DNA of 64,000 nucleotides from Gimesia algae (GTDB lineage: Bacteria > Planctomycetota > Planctomycetia > Planctomycetales > Planctomycetaceae), in NCBI RefSeq assembly GCF_007746795.1, contig NZ_CP036343.1, forward strand, positions 6,887,029 to 6,951,028. Direction: 5' to 3'. Below the pieces are notes generated by a model. The model was given only the letters and a program-made list of their open reading frames with translations, was not told the DNA's origin and ran no database searches. Positions 9,327 through 18,582 of the stretch are shown here, in pieces (the stretch's first letter is position 1; each line of letters begins with the position of its first letter). The position numbers and the translations under genes are program-made.

Positions 9327-9706
9327 CGAGTGATTTCCTCTTGGAGATATTGAGCAGAAGTCCTGTAGATCTAAGTACGATGACACCATTGATGGCGTTG
9401 GATGTGCCACCAATGTGGTGAATGTTCAAAATAGGATTCTATGAAAAATAAGTTGTTGAGTACACCGTAAACCGGTCATCGTCAGTACACATGTCGCCTG
9501 CAATCTGTTGCTGTTACACGCTTTGGAATCTGCCAAGGATACAACTTTCAGTTATTTTGCCGCAAATTTCAATTTCCTAAGTTGCCTTGCCATTCCCTCA
9601 GACATAGACTACATGTGAATCATTCCCATAAAGACTATTAGTCAGGCTTACGGTCTGATGATCCCCCCCGGCGCCGCTCACCAGAATACCATTTACGCGA
9701 AGAACC

Positions 9707-11170
9707 ATGACATCCAGCAGGGTACGCCTGCTAACTGGAGACATTGTTACATTGAAAAGTCACCTGAAATTTCAGCAGAGTTTTACGTCAGTCCTCATGC
9801 TCAGTTTTTGTGTCGGTCTGATTGGTTGTAACCAGCAGAATTCCGCCCCTGCACCAAAAACGTTACCGGCTGTCACTGTTGCAAAACCAGTCACTAAGCA
9901 GATTGTGGAGTGGGATGCCTACACGGGGAGACTCGAAGCGATTGATTTTGTTGAGATCCGGGCACGAGTCAGCGGATATTTGAAAACGACACATTTTGAT
10001 GAAGGACAAATCGTCGACAAAGGCGACCTGCTTTTCATTATCGACCCGCGCCCCTATCAGGCTGAACTCAACGGAGCTCGTGCCTCACTGAGTCAGGCGA
10101 ATTCTCAATTGATTCAGGCTAAGGCGCAGCTGGAAGAAGCAAAAGCACAATATCAACAATCAGAAGCGCAACTGGTATTGTCGACCGCACAGTTGAATCG
10201 GGCGCGCTCTCTAAAATCGAAAAATGTAACGACGCAGGATGAGCTGGATCAACAGGAAGCGGCCTATCTGCAGGCGAAAGCCGACCACGAAGCCAGCCAG
10301 GCCGGAATCAGTTCTGCGAAAGCGACCATCGAAACGGCAAAGGCGGTGATTGAAGCAGCAAAAGCCAAAATCGAAACGGCGCAACTGAACCTGGATTACA
10401 CGCGAATTTATGCCCCGGTTGCCGGTCGCATCAGTCGTAAAAATGTCTCTGAAGGAAACCTGATCAATGGCGGCACTGCGAATTCGAGTCTGCTGACTAC
10501 GATTACCTCAGTGAAACCCATCTATTGTAATTTCGACGCCAACGAACAGGATGTATTGAAATACATTCGATCGGCCCAGGCCGGGAAGCGGGCCAGTTCG
10601 CGCGAAGCCAAAAACCCTGTCTTCCTGGGTCTGATTGATGAAACAGGCTTTCCTCACAAGGGACATATGGACTTCGTTGACAACCGGTTTGACCCCGACA
10701 CTGCCAGTATGCGGGCGCGGTGTGTCTTTCCTAATAAAGACCAGGTACTGATTCCGGGGATGTTTGCACGCATCCGTATTCCCGGCAGCGCCGCTTATGA
10801 TGCGGTTCTGATCCCTGATTCCGCAGTCGGCACTGACCAGTCAGTACAGTACGTCTATCTTGTCGTCAATGATGTCGTCCAGCGTCGTACGGTAAAACTC
10901 GGACCGATTGTGGATGGACTGCGTGTGGTACGCGAGGGATTAACCGGCGGCGAATCGCTCATCATCGAAGGTCTGCTGCAGGTGCGACCGGAAACCAGAG
11001 TACAATCCCAGGCAGGAGTGATCGAGGTCATCGAAGACGGTTTACCTGACGATTATGAACCGCTGCCTCCCGAGCAATGGATCTCACCCGCCCCCGCACC
11101 CACTCCGCACCCTGCTGCGGGGACAGCCAAAGTGACTTCGATTATTGATTCACGAGGTGCTGTCCAGTGA
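9707..11170 (+). CDS. RND efflux periplasmic adaptor (membrane fusion protein)
   Basis: A 487-residue HlyD/AcrA-type adaptor. A lipobox (LIGC, with the Cys at about residue 42) predicts a lipoprotein anchored in the inner membrane. The order is: N-terminal strand of the lipoyl domain (EIRARVSGYL), a long Ala/Gln/Glu-rich alpha-helical hairpin (about residues 110-230), the second lipoyl half (YAPVAGRISR), then beta-barrel and membrane-proximal domains. It bridges an RND pump to an outer-membrane channel; no channel gene is next to it. The start gives a rather long N-region before the hydrophobic core, so a later start is possible. It overlaps the pump gene by 4 bases (GTGA). Confidence 0.93.
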   Translation: MTSSRVRLLTGDIVTLKSHLKFQQSFTSVLMLSFCVGLIGCNQQNSAPAPKTLPAVTVAKPVTKQIVEWDAYTGRLEAIDFVEIRARVSGYLKTTHFDEGQIVDKGDLLFIIDPRPYQAELNGARASLSQANSQLIQAKAQLEEAKAQYQQSEAQLVLSTAQLNRARSLKSKNVTTQDELDQQEAAYLQAKADHEASQAGISSAKATIETAKAVIEAAKAKIETAQLNLDYTRIYAPVAGRISRKNVSEGNLINGGTANSSLLTTITSVKPIYCNFDANEQDVLKYIRSAQAGKRASSREAKNPVFLGLIDETGFPHKGHMDFVDNRFDPDTASMRARCVFPNKDQVLIPGMFARIRIPGSAAYDAVLIPDSAVGTDQSVQYVYLVVNDVVQRRTVKLGPIVDGLRVVREGLTGGESLIIEGLLQVRPETRVQSQAGVIEVIEDGLPDDYEPLPPEQWISPAPAPTPHPAAGTAKVTSIIDSRGAVQ

Positions 11171-14100
11171 AATTTCCGCACTTCTTCATTGAGCGTCCGA
11201 TCTTTGCGTCTGTATTATCATTCATGATTGTTCTGATCGGAGCAATCGCTTATACCGCGTTACCGGCGTCCCAGTATCCCAAAGTGGCACCTCCTACCAT
11301 CGTCGTTCGCGCCAGTTATCCCGGCGCAACTCCCCAGGTCATTGCTGATACCGTTGCCACTCCCATCGAACAGGAAATGAATGGCGTCGACAACATGCTG
11401 TACATGGAGTCGTCATCGAGCAGTGATGGCACCATGCAGCTAACGGTCACTTTCAAACTGGGCACAGATCTGGATGATGCTCAGGTGATGGTACAGAACC
11501 GTGTTGCGGTAGCCGAATCACGCCTGCCAGAAGCGGTGCGTCAGATTGGTGTAACAACCCGTAAGCAGATTCCCGACATGCTGATGGTGGTGCATTTGAA
11601 TTCGCCAGATAACAGTCGAGACCAACTCTATATCAGTAACTTCGCCTTTCTGCGGATTCGTGATTCTCTGATGCGACTGGATGGTGTCGGCGACATCCGT
11701 GTGGCTGGTGGTAATGAGTATTCGATGCGGATCTGGCTGGATATCGAGAAGATGACGCACGTCGGCCTGACGGTAGGCGATGTGGTACAACAGGTCCGTC
11801 AGCAGAACGTACAGGTAGCCGCCGGCGTAATCGGTCAGCCCCCTATCGATGACAGCGGCGCGTTTCAATTGAATGTGACCACACAGGGACGACTGCAGGA
11901 AGTCGAAGAATTCGGGCAGATTGTCGTCAAGCGAGGCGACGATGGCCGTGTCACACGTTTGAGTGATGTGGCACGTATTGAACTCGGTGCCCAGGACTAT
12001 TCGCGCATCAGCTACCTGGACGGCAAACCGGCCGTCGCCATCCTGATCTATCAAAGACCGGGAACGAACGCCGTTGCTGCTGCTGATGAGGTCAAACAGA
12101 CAATGGCCGGGTTAAAAAAAGACTTTCCAGATGGGGTGGGCTATGAAATTGCCTACAACCCTACCGATTATGTAGAAGAATCAATCGCAGAGGTCTTCGA
12201 AACGTTATACATTACGACCATTCTGGTAGTACTAACCGTCTTCCTGTTTCTGCACGGCTGGCGTCCCACAATTATTCCCGTGATTGCGATTCCCATTTCG
12301 CTGATCGGCACGTTCGCTGCCATGCAGTTGTTTGGCGTGACACTGAATACACTATCATTGTTTGGTCTCGTGCTTGCCATTGGGATTGTCGTCGATGACG
12401 CCATCGTGGTAGTCGAAAATGTGGAGCGGTTGATTGCCGATGGTCTTTCTCCGCGCGAAGCAACTCATAAAGCGATGGATGAAGTCAGTTCAGCTCTCAT
12501 CGCCACTACCCTGGTATTAATCGCGGTTTTTGTTCCCACCATGTTTGTTCCCAGCCTCAGCGGTCGCTTCTATCAGCAATTCGCACTCACCATCGCGATT
12601 TCCACAGCATTCTCAACATTTGTCTCACTGACACTGAGCCCTGCCCTCTGTGCATTGTTGCTCAAACCAAAAGACGCCGAGCGAAACAAAATGGGAAGAC
12701 TGGTCGACTTACTGTTTGGCTGGTTTTTTCGACTGTTCAATCGATTTTTCGACTTCACCGGTAACATTTATGCCGGCATCATTTCGCGTATCATTCGAGT
12801 CTCCAGTGTTTCTCTGATTATTTACGGGGGACTGCTGGTTGCCACCTGGTACAGCTTCGGGATGGTTCCATCCGGATTTATTCCCGCACAGGATCAGGGT
12901 TATATTATTGTCAGTATCCGGTTACCTGATGGCGCGTCGCTCGCGCGTACGGATATTGTCACCCAGCGCGTCGCCGCCATTGGCAGCAAGATTGACGGTG
13001 TTGCGCACTCCGTCGGAATTGCCGGTCTGTCCGGTTCCACCTTCACGATCAGCTCCAACGCCGCTGTTTCCTTTCTTCCGCTGGAAGATGCCAAGGAGCG
13101 GGCGGCAAGGGGACGGGGAATTAATGAGATCATCGCCGACCTGCGTCGTGAAGTGGCATCAGTCAATGAGGCTCAGATTTTTATTATTGCTCCACCTCCT
13201 GTCCGTGGAATCGGACGAGGTGGCGGATTCAAAATGTATGTGCAGGACCAGGGGGGAGCCGGTGTGACCGCGTTGAACCAGGTAGCCGAACAAATGGTAA
13301 CGGAAGCCAATCAGCAACCGGGACTCGTGCAGATTTTCTCAAACTTCCGGGTGAGTGTTCCCCAGATTTATGCTGAAGTGGACCGCACGAAAGCCCAGAT
13401 GCTCGATATCCCGATCAGCAATGTGTTTGAAGCTCTGGAGGTCTATCTCGGTTCGGTCTATGTGAATGATTTTAACTTTCTCGGACGAACATACCGCGTG
13501 ACAGCGCAGGCAGAACCGGAGTTCCGTGACGAGCAGGATGACATTCTGCGTTTGCGAACTCGCAGCGCCCGCGGGACAAGTATTCCCCTGGGGGCAGTGG
13601 TGGAATTGAAACGTACGTCCGGACCGGACCGTATCGTCCGCTTTAATCTGTTTCCTGCTGCGGACATTAATGGTCAAACAGCTCCGGGTTACAGTACAGG
13701 TCAATCACTGGCAACGATGGAACAGCTTGCCGATGAGAACCTGCCACCAGGATTTGGATATGCCTGGACAGAAATCGCTTACCAGGAAAAGCAGGCAGGC
13801 AATACGATTCTGTTTCTCTTCCCGCTGGCCGTCCTGTTCGTGTTTCTGACTCTGGCTGCACAGTACGAAAGCTGGCTGCTGCCCCTGGCGATTATTTTGA
13901 TTGTCCCTCTCTGCCTGCTGTTTGCGATCATTGGTATCTGGTTCCGAGGCATGGATAATAATATTCTGACGCAGATTGGTTTCATCGTATTGGTGGGACT
14001 GGCTTGTAAGAATGCGATTCTGATTGTCGAATTCGCAAAGGCGGAAGAAGATGCCGGCAAGGACCGTTTCCAGGCTGCCGTCGATGCCTGCCGGTTGAGA

Positions 14101-14346
14101 TTACGCCCGATTTTAATGACGGCGTTCTCCTTCATTCTGGGTGTGATTCCACTACTGATCGCCACCGGTGCCGGGTTTGAAATGCGGCGTGTGCTCGGAA
14201 CGGCGGTCTTCAGTGGTATGCTGGGTGTGACTCTGTTCGGCTTGTTTCTCACCCCGGTTTTCTACGTCGTACTGCGACGATTCGCACGAAAACCGACCAC
14301 GCAGCAACCGGCAAAACTAACCACCACGGGAACGGGCAATGCATAA
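11167..14346 (+). CDS. RND multidrug efflux permease, HAE1 family
   Basis: A 1059-residue AcrB/MexB-type proton-driven transporter; the length is normal for the family. It begins with FFIERPIFASVLS, has 12 expected membrane segments and two large periplasmic loops. The proton-relay acidic pair in TM4 (GIVVDDAIVVVENVE) and the Lys in TM10 (GLACKNAILIVEFAK) are present, so it should be active. The GTG start overlaps the adaptor stop by 4 bases, showing one transcription unit. No TetR-type regulator lies beside the operon. Substrates are probably hydrophobic drugs or detergents. Confidence 0.95.
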   Translation: MKFPHFFIERPIFASVLSFMIVLIGAIAYTALPASQYPKVAPPTIVVRASYPGATPQVIADTVATPIEQEMNGVDNMLYMESSSSSDGTMQLTVTFKLGTDLDDAQVMVQNRVAVAESRLPEAVRQIGVTTRKQIPDMLMVVHLNSPDNSRDQLYISNFAFLRIRDSLMRLDGVGDIRVAGGNEYSMRIWLDIEKMTHVGLTVGDVVQQVRQQNVQVAAGVIGQPPIDDSGAFQLNVTTQGRLQEVEEFGQIVVKRGDDGRVTRLSDVARIELGAQDYSRISYLDGKPAVAILIYQRPGTNAVAAADEVKQTMAGLKKDFPDGVGYEIAYNPTDYVEESIAEVFETLYITTILVVLTVFLFLHGWRPTIIPVIAIPISLIGTFAAMQLFGVTLNTLSLFGLVLAIGIVVDDAIVVVENVERLIADGLSPREATHKAMDEVSSALIATTLVLIAVFVPTMFVPSLSGRFYQQFALTIAISTAFSTFVSLTLSPALCALLLKPKDAERNKMGRLVDLLFGWFFRLFNRFFDFTGNIYAGIISRIIRVSSVSLIIYGGLLVATWYSFGMVPSGFIPAQDQGYIIVSIRLPDGASLARTDIVTQRVAAIGSKIDGVAHSVGIAGLSGSTFTISSNAAVSFLPLEDAKERAARGRGINEIIADLRREVASVNEAQIFIIAPPPVRGIGRGGGFKMYVQDQGGAGVTALNQVAEQMVTEANQQPGLVQIFSNFRVSVPQIYAEVDRTKAQMLDIPISNVFEALEVYLGSVYVNDFNFLGRTYRVTAQAEPEFRDEQDDILRLRTRSARGTSIPLGAVVELKRTSGPDRIVRFNLFPAADINGQTAPGYSTGQSLATMEQLADENLPPGFGYAWTEIAYQEKQAGNTILFLFPLAVLFVFLTLAAQYESWLLPLAIILIVPLCLLFAIIGIWFRGMDNNILTQIGFIVLVGLACKNAILIVEFAKAEEDAGKDRFQAAVDACRLRLRPILMTAFSFILGVIPLLIATGAGFEMRRVLGTAVFSGMLGVTLFGLFLTPVFYVVLRRFARKPTTQQPAKLTTTGTGNA

Positions 14347-14354
14347 ACGAGTCC

Positions 14355-14391
14355 CCTCCCAACCGTGTTACGAAGTAGCCCGGTTGAGAGG
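14355..14391. terminator. hairpin between convergent genes
   Basis: CCTCCCAACCG (14355-14365) pairs with CGGTTGAGAGG (14381-14391) with one mismatch and a 15-base loop. It lies between the stop codons of the RND permease and the FAD oxidoreductase, where a bidirectional terminator is expected. There is no T-tract, so intrinsic termination is uncertain. Confidence 0.4.
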
Positions 14392-14399
14392 AATTCGTC

Positions 14400-16467
14400 T
14401 TATTTGACTGGCAGTAACTGGATTGCATCCAGGATGACAAACCCGTTCGTCTCATCATTGGAAATCGTAATCGTGATTTCTGTATTGCCCTTTAATTCGA
14501 TGATCTCCAGCGGACGAAATAGTTTTCCCTGAGGCAACGCTCTGGTTTGATCGACGATAATTGTTGATTTCTCTGCTCCGGAAGAAACCGTCAGCGGGAC
14601 ATTTTTCGCACGCGTCTCATGAGCAGAGTAAGCCATCAAGAGCTGGTAGCGACCACTGTGCGGAGCCTTAAAACGGAAAATGGCCTTCGCCTTTCCATCA
14701 CCCTGCCTGGCATCATGAAGATAGCCGCTACCGATGTGGGGTTTGAAATTGGTCGAGTGGTTCCAGTCACCTGAAAGTTCGGCGCTGGTATCGTCCAGAA
14801 CAATACCAGGCAAAGTCTTCAGATCAATCGAATGCGTAACCTTTGAAGCCTCTGCTGGCGGAGGCAATTCAAGTACCTGTCCCTGTGCCAGAAGTCGATC
14901 ACGAAGCTGTTTGTAAGGCAGGTCTTGAACGGAAATTGCGTTTCGGGCGGATAATGCGGCAGCAATCCCGGCACTTTGCCCCAGAATCATCCAGGTCGGT
15001 TCCACGCGGAGTGAAGAAATGCCGACGTGTGTGCAGGAGAGCGCCACGGGAACAAGCAAGTTGGTACATTCTTTCGATTGAGGCAGAATGGAACGATATG
15101 GAACGTGATATGCGTATCCTTGTTTGGGACTGTTTTTCCTGACAGGAAAGATCGTCCCTTCATTAATGACACCCCCGTCTTTTAAGGCGATCCGCTGGCA
15201 GTCATGTGAGTCGATTGGGAACGAAGAGACTGCAATGGGGTCTTGCTTTTCAGGTTCTTCCAAAATGTCTTTCTGACTTAGTACGTACAGGCCTCGCATG
15301 CGTCGCCCCTCACGAACATACAGCGCAGGAGAGAAATGACCATAATCAGGGAATTCGTCCTTGCAGAGACCCAGTCTGGCATACGATTTCCGGACTGTCT
15401 CAGGCACTGCAGGATCGGTGGTGAGAAAATGATAAAACTCCAGCGTGTACTGCTTATGCTTTTCCCAGATGATGGCCCTCGCGGCGGCGTCGGCTTCACT
15501 CCAGCCATTGCCGCCACCGACCAGCCCGAGGGAGAATTGTCCGCCGATCGAATTGTTGCCATCAAGCTTTCCACCAGGCAGCGGATAAAGATCCCATCCC
15601 AGACGGCCGCCTGATTTTGCAAAACGCCGCATTAGTTCGAAACGGGCGGGATCGTATTTGTCAGGTTTCGGGAAGGGGACTCGGTTATCAGGATTATTCA
15701 GTCAGACAGAGTCGAAAGCTGTAAACCATGACATTGGAATCTCCTTCGTCCTCCGGGCCGGCATCAGTCGTGGTGATCAGTGGTAGCATTTTTCCATCGC
15801 GGCCAAAGCCATCTATATTCATCCTGCTTTTCGGATAACGCTTACCGGCGAGAGATTCACCAAATTCCGCTTTCCCTTCTCGACCGATCGTCCAGCTGAT
15901 ACCAGCTGCTGCCAGCAGATCACCTTCATAAGTGGCGTCGATAAAAGTTTTAGCAGTGAACGCCCCTTTGCCGGTGTCCAGGCTGGTAATTCGAGTTCCA
16001 TCCTTCTTAACGGATTGAAGGATATGTTTCGTCAGAACTTTCACATCGGCTTCTTCCAGCATCTGCTTCGTGACACGCAGCGCCACATGTGGTTCGTAAG
16101 TCCATTTGGACTGATCTTTGATACTGACCTGATAAGGTAATTCGATCCCTCGGGCAGCATAGTCTTTTTCGATACGCGTGTGCCATTCATCGAACAGCCC
16201 CATCACGGTACTGCGGACAGTCTGGTTTGAATCACTGAAGCTCAAACCTCCAGTATTCAAGCCGCCAATATGATCGGTCGGTTCAAGAAGAATCACACTC
16301 GCACCTTCTCGTGAGGCTGCAATCGCTGCGCAAAACCCACCCGGCGTCGATCCATAAACCACGACGTCAGCGCTGGTCATATCCCTGGCCGTCTGATCGC
16401 GGGCAGAAAGTCCGACTGGCAGTATCTGCAACAGGATAAACAGCGTGCTAAACAGTCGTTTCTTCAT
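14400..16467 (-). pseudogene. FAD-dependent oxidoreductase, split by one inserted base
   Basis: Two adjacent frames together encode one secreted FAD-dependent oxidoreductase (FAD_oxidored type) of about 689 residues. The N-part (15694-16467) has a signal peptide, the dinucleotide-binding strand ADVVVYGSTPGGFCAAIAA and GASVILLEP, and ends ...VYSFRLCLTE-stop. The C-part (14400 to about 15690) continues with NRVPFPKPDKYDPARFELM and ends in a beta-rich domain (FVILDAIQLLPVK). At 15692-15699 the minus strand reads GAATAATC; removing one A (plus-strand t near 15697-15698) gives GATAATCC and restores LTDNPDNRVPF. This is a genuine frameshift or a sequence error; the rest of both halves looks intact, which suggests either a recent mutation or an error. 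Confidence 0.85.
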
Positions 16468-16772
16468 TGATCATCATCTCCAATTTGAGCTGGAGTGGAA
16501 ATTGAGTTGTTGACAGTACGGAATGACACAAAATACTCATTTCAGAAGATTTAGATTTTGAACGATTCAATATACTTATATTTGAGCACTTTTCCCAGTC
16601 GATGGAAGTCGAAGAGAAAGTGGAATGGAAGCCATCACGAAATATTGTCGCACCCGCAGAGATGCAGTCCGACTCAGCCTTCCATTAACACAGGGAATTG
16701 ACGACAATGAGACTTTTAAATGACGGATTAAATCACTTTGCTTGCTTCACCACCAGATTCGGAGGTAATACT

Positions 16773-17858
16773 ATGTCAGCCACTCAACAACTCCACAACC
16801 TGGGACAAAGTCTCTGGCTGGATAACATCACGCGTGACCTGCTCACCAGCGGAACTCTGCAGCGTTATATCGATGAACTTTCAGTAACCGGACTCACTTC
16901 CAATCCGACAATCTTTCATCAGGCGATCAAAAACAGTCAATCTTACGACAGTTCAATTCAGGAAAAGTTTAAGAACAGCAAGGAAGGCGAGGAACTGTTC
17001 TTTGAGGTGGCGATCGAAGACATCACCCAGGCCGCCGATCTGTTCCGGCCGGTCTGGGACCGTACCGATGGTGTGGATGGCTGGGTTTCTCTGGAAGTCT
17101 CTCCCCTGCTCGCTTATGACACGGAAAGTACTTTGGCAGCAGCCAAAGATCTGCATGCCCGTGTCGGTCGTCCCAATGTTCTGATTAAAATTCCCGGCAC
17201 GAAAGAGGGACTTCCCGCGATTGAAGAAGCCACGTTCGCCGGGATTCCCGTGAACGTGACACTGTTGTTTTCCAGTGAGCATTACGTCGCTGCTGCGGAA
17301 GCCTATCTGCGTGGTGTCGAACGACGCATTGAAGCGGGGCTCAATCCCGCCGTCGGTTCGGTTGCTTCGCTGTTTATCAGTCGCTGGGACCGTGCCATCG
17401 TAGACGACGTACCGGAAACGCTCCACAACCGCCTGGGGATTGCCATCGGACAGAAAGCTTACAAAGCATATCTGGATCTGATCAGCTCACCCCGCTGGCA
17501 GCGTGCTTTGAACTTTGGCGCTCGACCACAGCGTCTGCTCTGGGCCAGCACTGGTTCGAAAGATCCCAATGCGTCCGACGTATTATATATTACCTCCCTC
17601 GCGTCTCCCTTTACCGTCAACACCATGCCGGAACAGACCCTGCAGGCCTTTGATGATCATGGTGAAGTCGGAGACACACTGTGCGTAGAGGGAGGTGACA
17701 GTGAAGCCTTACTCGACGAATTCACACAGGCGAGTGTTGACAATCAGGCGTTAGCCGCCCGGCTCCAGAAAGAGGGAGCTGAGTCTTTCGTCAAATCCTG
17801 GAATGAACTGATGGAAGTCATTACAACCAAAAGTGAATCACTCGTTCAGGCAGACTGA
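16773..17858 (+). CDS. tal: transaldolase
   Basis: A 361-residue transaldolase of the longer bacterial type (about 360-370 residues, found in actinobacteria and cyanobacteria). It transfers dihydroxyacetone units between sugar phosphates in the non-oxidative pentose phosphate pathway. Motifs: NITRDLLTSGTLQRYIDE, VTGLTSNPTIF, VSLEVSPLLAYD, and NVLIKIPGTKEG, where the Lys forms the Schiff base; later VGSVASLFISRWD and RLLWASTG. The start at 16773 is set by GGAGG 7 bases upstream; a longer open frame from 16698 has no ribosome binding site. Monocistronic, followed by a clear terminator. It lies in the same window as the lost phosphoketolase branch. Confidence 0.95.
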   Translation: MSATQQLHNLGQSLWLDNITRDLLTSGTLQRYIDELSVTGLTSNPTIFHQAIKNSQSYDSSIQEKFKNSKEGEELFFEVAIEDITQAADLFRPVWDRTDGVDGWVSLEVSPLLAYDTESTLAAAKDLHARVGRPNVLIKIPGTKEGLPAIEEATFAGIPVNVTLLFSSEHYVAAAEAYLRGVERRIEAGLNPAVGSVASLFISRWDRAIVDDVPETLHNRLGIAIGQKAYKAYLDLISSPRWQRALNFGARPQRLLWASTGSKDPNASDVLYITSLASPFTVNTMPEQTLQAFDDHGEVGDTLCVEGGDSEALLDEFTQASVDNQALAARLQKEGAESFVKSWNELMEVITTKSESLVQAD

Positions 17859-17892
17859 GCTACAGGTTCTACATCAAGTCAGTTTAAAACAG

Positions 17893-17933
17893 AAGTCAGG
17901 TCTCTCTCGTGTGCAGAGATCTGACTTTTTTCT
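17893..17933 (+). terminator. intrinsic terminator of tal
   Basis: AAGTCAGGTCTCT (17893-17905) pairs with AGAGATCTGACTT (17915-17927), 13 pairs with one G-T wobble, and a run of T residues follows. It sits 35 bases after the transaldolase stop codon. Confidence 0.85.
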
Positions 17934-18106
17934 TTGCACACTGGTTTGTATATCTTCCCACCTGTTGAAATTCTGATTTCAATATTTTTTCCATGTAAAG
18001 GACGGGTGTGCTGTGGATTCAGCAGTCAGATTTCGATAACGTCGTCTGGTCTGTCACAAATCTCAATATTAAATTTTTTCTTACTCTCAGGAAGAAGACG
18101 CTCTTA

Positions 18107-18541
18107 ATGAAAATTGATGCTCGGATTCGCGTTGTTGTATTACTGGCATGCGGTATGTTTTTGTTTGATGGTTGCAGCTCCGGACCCGATGATGTCCCGG
18201 AAACAGGCACTGTTACCGGAACAGTTACCCTGGATGGCGCTCCGCTCGAAGAAGCTTTGGTTCAATTCCAGCCGGAAAGCGGGCGGATCTCATCAGGTAC
18301 TACAGATGCTGAAGGAAAATATGAGTTGGATTACACGGGGATACTCAAAGGAGCCAAAATCGGAACACATAAGGTGAGCATCACCACGTTCAAGGCTCCT
18401 GAAGAAAATCTGGAAACGAAGGAAGCACAAAAACAGATTCCCAAAGAGAAAGTCCCCGCCCAATACAATCAGGACACCACGCTGACGGCCGAAGTTAACG
18501 CCGGTGAAAATACAATCGATTTCGATTTACAGTCAAAATAA
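18107..18541 (+). CDS. small lipoprotein with carboxypeptidase-regulatory-like fold
   Basis: A 144-residue lipoprotein: hydrophobic signal (VVVLLACGMFLF) ending in a DGC lipobox, then a domain with TVTGTVTLDGAPLEEALVQF and SGTTDAEGKYEL, typical of transthyretin/carboxypeptidase-regulatory-like beta sandwiches common in planctomycetes. The start at 18107 is chosen because the lipoprotein signal begins there and GGAAG lies upstream; the open frame extends to 18008 without support. Function unknown. It is convergent with the glycosyltransferase gene. Confidence 0.75.
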   Translation: MKIDARIRVVVLLACGMFLFDGCSSGPDDVPETGTVTGTVTLDGAPLEEALVQFQPESGRISSGTTDAEGKYELDYTGILKGAKIGTHKVSITTFKAPEENLETKEAQKQIPKEKVPAQYNQDTTLTAEVNAGENTIDFDLQSK

Positions 18542-18582
18542 TCGATCCGACTGAAATAATTCGCTGCTCGCAGCAATGCCAC

